From the NCBI GenBank assembly GCA_021464245.1, contig JADCRB010000120.1, forward strand, positions 259,395-323,394: a DNA stretch of 64,000 nucleotides, read 5' to 3'. The notes under the pieces were generated by a model. The model saw only the letters and a program-made list of their open reading frames with translations. It made no database searches and was not told where the DNA came from. Source of the stretch: Carallia brachiata. Lineage: Eukaryota; Streptophyta; Magnoliopsida; Malpighiales; Rhizophoraceae. A program made the position numbers and the translations under genes. Within the stretch, counting starts at the first letter, position 1; the number at the start of each line of letters is the position of its first letter. Positions 46,419 through 57,000 of the stretch are shown piece after piece.

Positions 46419-48237
46419 AAGCTGACGCTCGCAAACTCACTCTCACTCTCACTGGTTTTCTTCTTTGGTCAAGAGGATTCCACAGAAAGCTTTACGCCAA
46501 TTGTGATTGCCAAACAGTGTGGCGTGGCGACTGTCGACTGCCTCTTTAAATATTGTCATTACATAGGCGGTCAATTATTAAGTCGGTTGGGCCCACGAGG
46601 CACTAATGTCGGTTTCTTAATTTAAATTTTTTTCTTTGTTTGTTACTCTCACTAACGGTAACGTTGATTTTCTTTTCATTACTTTTTGATCGTCATATCT
46701 ACTATTATTTTATATTAATTTCGCAATTAATTGTTAATTTTTTTTGTCAAAAAATTGTTATTTTTTGTTGGGCACCTTGTAGCAGGCAGGGTGGCAATAC
46801 AGTAACAATGCCAAAATGGGATCCTCGTGTACAATAAGTAATCTCTTACCGAATTTTCCGCAGCCAAAGCAAGCTTAAGGGAGTGTTTAGATAAATTTTT
46901 AAAATAGTATATTTATGTTTTATTTTTAAAAAATAAAAAAATAGGTGTTTAGTAAATTTTTTGATATTATTATTTGATTGTACTTATTTCTTTATTTGAC
47001 TTTCTAACAGCAGCTGATTGAAAAATAGTTTCAGATTACTATTTATTATTTTTTGAATTATTTTTCATTTATTAATATTAATAATAATTTATATAAACTA
47101 AATTACTCAAAAAGAATATTTATATAATTTTATTATTATTTTTTATACTTCTCACATGAATTAGATATATTAATTTATTTTATTAGTATTTATATAATTT
47201 TAATAATTTTTTTTTCAGTTATTCTTAAATAATATTTTTTTCATTTCATTTTTTTTAATACTAACACTTATAAAAAAATCTTAAACATAATGATTTTTTA
47301 TTATTTAGTAAAAATTAAGTTTTTAAAAAAGTTAAAAATAAATAAAATAATTATCAATATTGTTTATAAAATATTATTCTAAAAATATAAAAGTATAAAA
47401 TATAAAAATAAAATTTTTAATATGATATGTCTATATAAATTAGATATTTAAATTAGATATTTTATTATTCATCAGTAACAGTAAATATAAAATTAACCAA
47501 ACGCTTCCTGAATTTTATCAGCAATCAGTAACAGCAAATAAGAATCAACAATCAGTAGCAGTAATTAACAACAACAATCAGTAACAATAACATTTAACAG
47601 GTAATTCAAACAGAATCTAAATTACTTTCAAATAGTGACTACAGTGAGCGAATTTTATAAAGTTTTAATTTTTTTTAACTTTTATTTTTTCAAATGTAAC
47701 AAAAAAATACAGTAACAACCCACGAGAGAGCACCATAGTGGGAATAATAGGATATAAAGTATTTTTTTTTACATATAGTTTTAATTATTTGTGAGATCAA
47801 ATACAAGTTTTTTTTAACACAAAAAAAAAAATTGTAGTCGCAGATATGTCGTTCATTACATCTGTGAATTAAGTTTAGAGTAACTTTTGTTTGAAAAGTT
47901 CACTCAATTATTTTCATATGAACTATCACCGAGGTATTGATTGATTCGAAAGAATTTCCTTCACATCTGTGAGTTAAATTCATCGCATCTGTGAGTCAGG
48001 TTCAGAGTAACTTTTGTTTGAAAAGTTCACTCAACTACATTCATAGGCACTATAACTGAGACACTGATAGATTCGAGAGAATCTCCTCAACAACCAACTA
48101 CGTTCATAGGGATTATCACCGAGGCACTAATGGGTGCGAAATAATCTCCTCCACAACCAACTACAGTATTACGAATATAGAATTTAACGGAACACTTAAA
48201 GTATTAATTCTAAGAAATTGGAGTTACTACTTCTGAG
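46419..48237. other. ULP2 promoter and AT-rich intergenic region
   Basis: 46419-46600 is the ULP2 5' flank. From 46873 a block starting TTAAGGGAGTGTTTAGAT and closing near 47512 with AACCAAACGCTTCCTGAA looks like a decayed MITE with imperfect inverted ends, but I could not fix a target duplication. 47840-48170 holds diverged internal repeats ('tttgtttgaaaagttcactcaa' twice; 'cgaggcactaat' / 'gagacactgata'). No gene. Confidence 0.45.
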
Positions 48238-48888
48238 CAAGATTTTCAGAACCGAACCGGTCATTCAACCGGAAAACTGAGAGGTTCAAGGTTCAACCGG
48301 TAAAACCGCGGTTAAACCGGTAAAACCGGTATTTAATATTAAATATATAAAAATTAAATTTTTATATAGCTTATATAATTATATAAAATGTTATATTATA
48401 TAAGAATGATAATAAATATTTAAAATAAAGTGTATTTTAAGAATTATACTAATATTTACATACATTAAAGATATTACAATTAGTATATTTAACAAAATAT
48501 AATTTATAAAAATTAATTTAAAAAATAATATTTATAAATAGTGATTAAATATTAATTTTTAAATTTTAAAGATTAAATTGAAAATTTTAATCAATTGAGG
48601 ACTAAATTAGAATTTTTAGTTAAAATTAGAGTTTTAATTATAATTTAGATAAAGTTTTGGGTTAAATTATAATTTAAAATTTTTTAATTTAAATTGAACC
48701 GGTTCACCCGGTTCAACCGGTCCCGGTTTTCCCGGTTTTTCCGGTTCTTGACCGGTTTTTCCGGTTTTGACCGGTTTTTTCCGGTTCGGTCCGAATTTCA
48801 TTTTTAAACTTGAACCGGACCGGACTTAGGACCGGTTCCCAGTTTTTCCGGTTGAACCGGCCGGTCCGGTCCGGTTTTCAAATCCATG
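48238..48888 (+). mobile_element. ACCGG-rich hAT-like MITE, copy A of an inverted pair
   Basis: Opens CAAGATTTTCAGAACC, closes GGTTTTCAAATCCATG; flanked by perfect 8-bp duplications CTTCTGAG (48230-48237 and 48889-48896). Right third is packed with ACCGG/CCGGTT motifs. Non-coding, 651 bp, nearly identical to the reverse complement of 49166-49817. Confidence 0.92.
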
Positions 48889-49165
48889 CTTCTGAGAGAA
48901 CTCGAGCCTAAGTAGTAAAATGAGCAAACCTCCGAGTTATCACTAAGACACTAACCTCAGCGATCCAAATAAAAGTTAATTGTTCTATCGTTTTTGTTAC
49001 TACGATATTATTTTCTAAAAATTATTGTCAAGTTTTTTTCGGTGTTTTGTACATTCACTTTTCTTTTTTTCGTTCTTAAAAGAGGATAAACAGACCCTTG
49101 CGCGAGGTAAAGCCGACAGCCAACGGGCCGACCAATCAATTGGATTGGAGCCCACGACGCCTGAG

Positions 49166-49817
49166 CATGGATTTGAAAACCGGACCGGACCGGCCGGTTC
49201 AACCGGAAAAACCGGGAACCGGTCCTAAGTCCGGTCCGGTTGAAGTTTAAAAATGAAATTCGGACCGAACCGGAAAAAACCGGTCAAGAACCGGAAAAAC
49301 CGGTCAAGAACCGGAAAAACCGGGAAAACCGGGACCGGTTGAACCGGGTGAACCGGTTCAATTTAAATTAAAAAATTTTAAATTATAATTTAACCCAAAA
49401 CTTTATCTAAATTATAATTAAAACTCTAATTTTAACTAAAAATTCTAATTTAGTCCTCAATTGATTAAAATTTTCAATTTAATCTTTAAAATTTAAAAAT
49501 TAATATTTAATCACTATTTATAAATATTATTTTTTAAATTAATTTTTATAAATTATATTTTGTTAAATATACTAATTGTAATATCTTTAATGTATGTAAA
49601 TATTAGTATAATTCTTAAAATACACTTTATTTTAAATATTTATTATCATTCTTATATAATATAACATTTTATATAATTATATAAGCTATATAAAAATTTA
49701 ATTTTTATATATTTAATATTAAATACCGGTTTTACCGGTTTAACCGCGGTTTTACCGGTTGAACCTTGAACCTCTCAGTTTTCCGGTTCAATGACCGGTT
49801 CGGTTCTGAAAACCTTG
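49166..49817 (-). mobile_element. ACCGG-rich hAT-like MITE, copy B of an inverted pair
   Basis: Reverse-oriented twin of copy A: opens CATGGATTTGAAAACC, closes GGTTCTGAAAACCTTG; flanked by its own perfect 8-bp duplication CGCCTGAG (49158-49165 and 49818-49825). Different target duplications prove two separate insertions rather than one inverted duplication. Confidence 0.92.
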
Positions 49818-49825
49818 CGCCTGAG

Positions 49826-51083
49826 TGTCGGGTTTTTTTTTTTTTTTCTCATGTTTTTTCTCCTATACAGGTAACGGTAACAATTATACTTCAAAATTTT
49901 TTGCCACTTTTTTATCATCATTTTCCAATATTCTCTCTCTTTTTTCAAAGCACAAATCTTGCGGCAGATATTGCAGTAAATGGTCTTCGGTTATTTGAAA
50001 AACTTACTTAGCCCCCATCATAATTCCTGCTCGCCGAAATAAAATGAGCTCTGAGTATAAATGCAAAAGGATTTAATCATGTAGTAATACATATTAAAAA
50101 GACGCAATAAACGTATAGTTTATTCAACAATCCATTTAATTTTTTTTAGAATTAAAAGGTATTTTAATAAATTATATCATACTGTATTACTCTTACTGCA
50201 TTATTATTAATTTTTTTTAAAAAAACATGTACGTGTGTATGCCCACATATATTGTATGCACACGGAACGAGGTCTTATGACTTCTCATAACATAACATGA
50301 TTGTATTTAGATCAGGTTTGAATAGAAATAGCTACAAAATTTTCCTACGCTGAATTTTTTATCAAATTTCAATTAAGATGTGAAAATTTCTTAGTTTTCA
50401 TCTAATAAATAGTCATTGATCTTTGCCAAACAATTATTATAAAGATTTGTTGGCAACGTGGCATAATTTCTTGGATTCGACTTATGTAAGTGTATGATTA
50501 CAGATGTAGTGATATTTAGACAAGTTTTCAGCAAAACCAATGTTATAGCACTGTCATGATGGGTTATGTGCCAAACCGGCTGAACTAGTACATATATCTT
50601 GCTTTGATCAAAAAAAAAAAAAAAATAGTACATATATCTTGCACTAAGGAGGAATCAGGAGTTCGACTTATTCCTCTCCTTCCTTTTGTATGGACATTGT
50701 TCCCTTAGTAGACTAACTGAAAAAAAAAAAAAAAGGTCCCTGATGGGTCATTTCATGTTTGTGCCATGGTTAATCAGGACCAAGCTCCCAGGGCAAAGTT
50801 TGCACGTGAATAAAGATATGGTATATGTTCATCATTGGCACCGGTAAATTTAAAGAATTGTTATGTCAAAAAAAAAAAAAATTTTAAAGAATTGAGATAG
50901 CCAATAAGAAAACTTAAAAAAAAAAATCTTCAGTCTGCAACAGCGCTTACAGATTCTAGATTCCTGTGATGGAGAATTAACCGATTCCGGCGATGGAATG
51001 GATATGCAAAAGTTTTTTTTTGTCAACAAAAGGGAATCGGAAATGGTTTGTGCTGTTCTTCTAATGAAGATGGAGAAGGTCAA
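49826..51083. other. Intergenic and 3' UTR of the GDI gene
   Basis: AT-rich, several poly-A/T runs (50609, 50720, 50865). No gene or element end recognised. The last 150 bases are likely the GDI 3' UTR. Confidence 0.5.
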
Positions 51084-54000
51084 TCATTCAGCAGCAGCAC
51101 TTGCAGCACTCAGGTCCACAGAAAGATCAAGACCCTGAAGCACACAACCAAGATGAACCCCAGTCAGTCATGCAACTGCAAAGAACCCCACTGTTTTGGG
51201 TTCCGAATTTGCAAACAAAAGACACCCTTTTAAGCATTTCTTTTAATGTTTGTTCTTGAAGGAGGCAGAAAACAACTATTCATGTGGCTTCCCCTAAGAT
51301 ACTAACTGTCCATTTGTTTTTCTGTTGCCTATAAATTGAAAGAACCAACAGCATCAAGTGAGTCTAATGAAGCATGCAATGCATATTGCTGGTCATCAGA
51401 AAGTACCTTTCCAGTGATTTTTCTGTACATTTCGATCACATCATCTACTGTGGTCTCAAAGTGTGTTGTCCCATCATAGCTCTGCAAACAATGTCAACAT
51501 TCCAATGCTTAGTCTGAGATCTCCATGAAAGAATTGAAGCAAGACCACTGGAGCATTCAACAAGTTCTATAAGATTCTGATCTCATACATGTCTGACCAA
51601 TGATGGGTAGATAAGCACCCACAACTATCCATACACATTCGACGAGAAAGTAACTAACTTGAAGAACAAATGCCACTAACTGGTTAACTTTTCACTGAGG
51701 AAAGCAAGAAAGTGAGCTATTGATTTATGCACATCAGCTTACCTTAGATATGAAGCAATGGTCAGCTTCAGGATTGTTCGTAGGTACAAATCTATCATAA
51801 GTATCATAAAATATCTCATCCACGGGACCAAGCAGATCGATTCCTGGCTTCAATTCTGCTTTAGGATTGTCACTCTCGGCTTCAGTTGAAACAAAAGCAA
51901 TGTATTTTCCCTTTGGAGCAACATCATGTGCATAAGAACAACAAAAGAGGTACCTGAAGCAATGTGGAAAGTGAAGAAACATATCTTAGAAGCTACCTGG
52001 GTTCGTTCAAACATTTCTTTCTTTTCATATTTGCTGAAGTTTTTATGCAGAAGAACATGTGAAATACAGTTTGTGTGACATACATGTCTGATTTGCGACC
52101 AAGTTGCTTTTGTGGCAGGATAACCTGGGCCGAGTGAGAGTCACTGGTATCCGGAATAGGATGGCTCATTAGACATATAGCACGAGCAACTTTTCCAACC
52201 TTCTTAACCTGTCATATTCGAAGGCCGTAGACATAGAAGGATTTATCTTGGCACTCCCACCAATGGAGAATCACAGGATTTTGCTCAACCATTCGCAAGA
52301 TTGTTGGAAGTTACCTTGTCTGGCAGATATGAAGGATCACAAACAACTTTCTTGCATTTTGCAGTTTCTCCCTCAGATGTCACACCAATGGCTTTCCCAT
52401 TTGCATCAAACTCTACCTGTCAAAAAAAAAAAAAACGAATATGGTCTGAGATTTGTGTGGAAATAAAAACTAACATAAATCAGGATCCAAAAGTTTTGTG
52501 TTGAGTCTCAAGCTTGAAACCAGGTATTGAGATATTCATAAGCCTTACAATGGAAGGGAAAAAGAGTGCACGAAAAGAAATGCCACGGCAGATCTACCTT
52601 GCAGCCTGGCTTGTTGAGCATGTAAGTTCCACCATATACTGCACTTAAACGGGCAAATGCCTGCCAAGAGACTAGAAGCTATAAAAGCAACTTATGTTCC
52701 TCGCCTAAAGCTACAGAAATTACAGGCTCAAGCAAACCTGAGGCAATTCTCCAAGTCCATACAGTGGATAGATATAGGGTGATCCCCCTTGAAAGCGTGC
52801 TAAAGACTCTGCATAGAGCTTTGGAAACAAACAGGAAAAAAGACACAGAACTTTTGCCGTCAATGAACATTAGAGATTATAATTTCAGATCAGAAATTTA
52901 ATTATCGGGAAACTCAAATGCATTAGAGTTTTGTAGATGCACCTTCATTCTCTTTACAAAGTCCAGTGCTGGTTGATCCAAGTAACTATCATCAAGGTGA
53001 AGTGCCAAAGCATGACCAATAAAGTCAATTGTATCATCCTCGAGTCCATATTTTCTGGAATACACAAATATCGGCTAACATCAGTTCAAACTCAGTTCAT
53101 TCACGAGCAATAATAAATCTATGCACACCATGCACATATATGGATGGAACTATATGGATGAGACTCTTACAAGATAAGTTCTCTTGCTGTAACTTTGTTC
53201 AAATCAAGGCCCTCATGAGACTTTGGATCATTGTCTTCATAATCTTGGACATAAATGAAGAACTTTCGAGCGCGGCGCTTTTCGAACAGTCCCATCAATG
53301 TTGATTTCAGTGCTTCAACATCAGTTGCTGGGACTTTGTAGATCTGAAAATCATGGTTTAGCACCAGTCTCGCTTTTGAGCAAAAAAAATAAGTCACTTG
53401 GAAACCACCTCAAAGAAAATAGAAAACCTAAATTGGTGTAAATGCGCCATACCTTTCTTTTATTGTACACAAAACTACCATCAACAGCCTTAAAATTGAG
53501 ATACTTGGTAACATCGTGTGGATGAGAATACGGACCAAATTACCATTGGCAATAATAAACTGCCACAGAAATTAGAATAAGAAATAAGAGAACAGAAGGA
53601 GGACATGTATATAATATATTAAGGGCCAATTTATTTCCAAGCTAGCATTCACTAACTACACTACAAACAATGGACAATCATACCATTTCATGAAAGGAAA
53701 AGGCTTTCATTTACGCATATTTGAGTTTATGCAAGGAATTCATACCAATTACAGATTCAGCTATAATGTTGTAAATATAGTAAATAATTATACTATTGTC
53801 TATATATGGTAGGTAATTATTATAACTTGATTATAGGGATTGATTGGTTATAGGATTCTGATTTTAGAATCATCCTTATTGATGTATATATAGACTCCTT
53901 GTACTATTTCTGAAATCAAGTTGAATAAAATTAATTTCTTACATGGTATCAGAGCAACCCTAAGTCTTTTGTTGGTTTCCCCAGAGAGAAACCCTAATTG

Positions 54001-57000
54001 TTGTGAGAGTTTCACGAGAGAGAAACCTTTGTGAGTTTCATAAGAGAGAAACCCTAACAGTCGAAAAAAAATCGCTACAGTGCCGTTGAACAGTGCTAAG
54101 CTACAGAGCTGTGAACAGTGCCGAGCTACAGTATTCTGTTATTTCTTTTTTCCTTCCTCTCTCATTTATAGAGTGGTTTATTTTTTTTTGGTTGTGGGTG
54201 TTGTTTTGAGAATGGCTGAGAGCTCAAACATGAAGTCTATAATTTCTGATGTTGTTCCTGTGACAACAAAGATCACAGAATACAGACTTAATGGAAAAAA
54301 TTATTTGGATTGGAGCAAAACAGTACGAGTTTATCTCCGTAGTGTTGATAAGGATGACCATCTTACTGATGATCCACCATCGAATTCCGAGAAGAGAAAG
54401 ATTTGGTTGAGGGAAATACCAGAATATTTTTGCAGATTTGTAATTCCATTGATGTTGAGGTAATTGGTTTGGTTAATCATTGTGAGTTGGTTAAAGAACT
54501 TATGGATTATTTGGCCTTTTTATATTCTGGGAAAGGTAACTTATCTCACATATATGATGTTTGTAAAGAATTTTATCGCCCAGAGAAGAGAGAAAAGTCT
54601 CTTACGGAATATTTTATGGATTTCAAACGGGTGTATGAGGAGTTGAATGTTCTCATTCATTTTAGTTCTGATGTGAAAACTCAACAGTCTCAATGTGAGC
54701 AGATGGCTATTATGAGTTTTCTTGCAGGATTACCATCTGAATTTGATGCTGCTCGAACACAGATCCTCTCTAGTTCGTAGATTACCTCTCTTCATGACAT
54801 TTTTGCTAGATTGAAACGAGTTGAGGGGTTTCAGCCTCTTCCTCAGCCTACTGGTAGTGCCCTAGTGAGTCGAGGTTTTGGGACTGAGGCTGGTCGTGGC
54901 AATCGAGGTGGTAGAGGTGGTCGAGATGGTGCAGGTCGTGGTTCTAGTTGGAATGGTGGTCGTGGTTTTGGGTGGAATAGTGGTCGCGGACAAGACGACC
55001 AAAACAGACCAACTTGCTATTGTTGTGGTGGATTTGGTCATACCAGGCGTCATTGTTGGAAGCTTTATGGGAAACCTCAGTCTCCCATTGCTAATATGGT
55101 GATTCAAGATAATAATCCAGTTATTACTGCGTCATCTAGTTCTACTGATAAGTCTGTTTTAATTCATGCTGATGAGTTTGCTCATTTTTCTGAGTACCAA
55201 GCCTTGCAAAAGTCTTTTGCTCCCAGTGCAGCTACCAGTGATCAGTCAAGTAAATCAACTACATGTCTTATGTCATCCTCTCACAAATGGGTCATTGATT
55301 CAGGTGCCACAGATCATATGACAGGTACTACAAGTGTTCTTTCATCTTTTAAGTCTCACACAAATCTTCCAAGTGTCACTTTAGCTGATGGTTCAACTAC
55401 TTCTATTGTGGGTCTTGGAACTGTTGTTCCTACATCTTCTCTTTCTTTGACATCTATATTATGTTTACCCAATTTTTCGTTCAACTTGCTTTCTGTTAGC
55501 AAAATCACTCAAGCTCTGAATTGTTGTGTTTCATTCTTCCTTAATTATTGTGTCTTTCAGGATCTTACGACGGGGAAGATTATTGGTAGAGGACGTGAGT
55601 CAGGAGGCTTGTATGTGCTTGAAACTACTTCTCCACCAGTCTCAAAGTACACTGCTTGTGCAAGTGTTCTGACACCACTTCAGATTCATTGTCATTTGGG
55701 GCACCCATCTTTATCTACGTTAAAGAAATTGTTTCCTCATTTTCAGCATTTGTCTACTTTAGATTGTGAGTCATGTCAGTTCACCAAACATCATCGTGTG
55801 TCTTATTTTCCTAGAGTCAATAAACGTGCTGCGTCTCCTTTTGAGTTAGTCCATTCTGATGTTTGGGGTCCATGTTCCATTGTTTCTAAACCTGGTTTTC
55901 GATATTTTGTGACATTTGTTGATGATTATTCTCGTGTTACTTAGTTATATTTAATGAAAAATCGTTCTGAGTTATTTTCCATATTTTGTGCCTTTTGTGC
56001 TGAAATTAAGACACAGTTTAACACATCTGTTCATGTTTTGCGGAGTGACAATGCCAAAGAATACTTTTCTGAGCCTTTCAATTCTTATATGTCACAAAAT
56101 GGAATACTTCATCAATCTTCTTGTGTAGATACCCCACCTCAAAATGGTGTTGCAGAAAGAAAAAATAGACATTTGTTAGAAACTGCTAGAGCACTTCTTT
56201 TTCATATGAATGTCCCTAAACAATTCTGGGTTGATGCTGTCTCCACAGCTTCTTTCTTAATTAATCGTATGCCTTCGTCAGTTCTTAATGGTGATGTCCC
56301 TTATTCTGTTTTGTTTCCCTCTCATTCATTGTTCCCACTTAAGCCACACATTTTTGGCTCTACATGTTTTGTTCGTGATGTGCATCCTCATGTGTCTAAG
56401 TTAGATCGCAAGTCTCTCAAATGTGTCTTTTTAGCGTATTCTCATATTCAAAAAGGATATCGATGTTACTCTCCGGATTTGGGTCAGTATTTAGTTTCTG
56501 CTGATGTCACATTTTTTGAGAACACATCATTTTTTTATGAGTCTTCTATCTATAACAGTGAGGGGGCGGACGATGACCTTCTAGGGTACACTATCACCAC
56601 TACTATTACCCTTAGTAAGCCTGCAAAACCCCCTATTACTCAGGTTTATACTCGTCGTACTCCAACTACTGACTCAAGTCCTTTACCAGCTCCGCCATCT
56701 ACAGATCCTAGTCTTGACCTTCCTATTGCTCTTCGAAAAGGTACACGCACATGTACTCATCCTCTATCCTCTTGTGTCTCTTATGGTCATTTATCATCTT
56801 CCTTGCGTTGCTTTATTGCTTCTGTAGACTCTATTTCTATTCCTAAGACAGTTGTTGAGGCTTTGTCTTATCCTGGTTGGCGAGCTACTATGGAGGAAGA
56901 GATAATGGCGTTAGATCACAATGCTACTTGGGAACTTACACATTTACCAGCAGGGAAACAGACTATTGGTTGTAAATGGGTGTATGTAGTGAAAGCTAAT

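Noticed and set aside
46873..47512. Possible PIF/Harbinger-type MITE (GGGAGTGTTTAGAT ends)
   Set aside because: The inverted ends match only loosely and no 3-bp target duplication could be fixed, so it is described only within the intergenic entry.
54862..55107. Antisense Thr/Ser-rich frame in the copia element
   Set aside because: Mirror of the Gly/Arg-rich gag region on the other strand.
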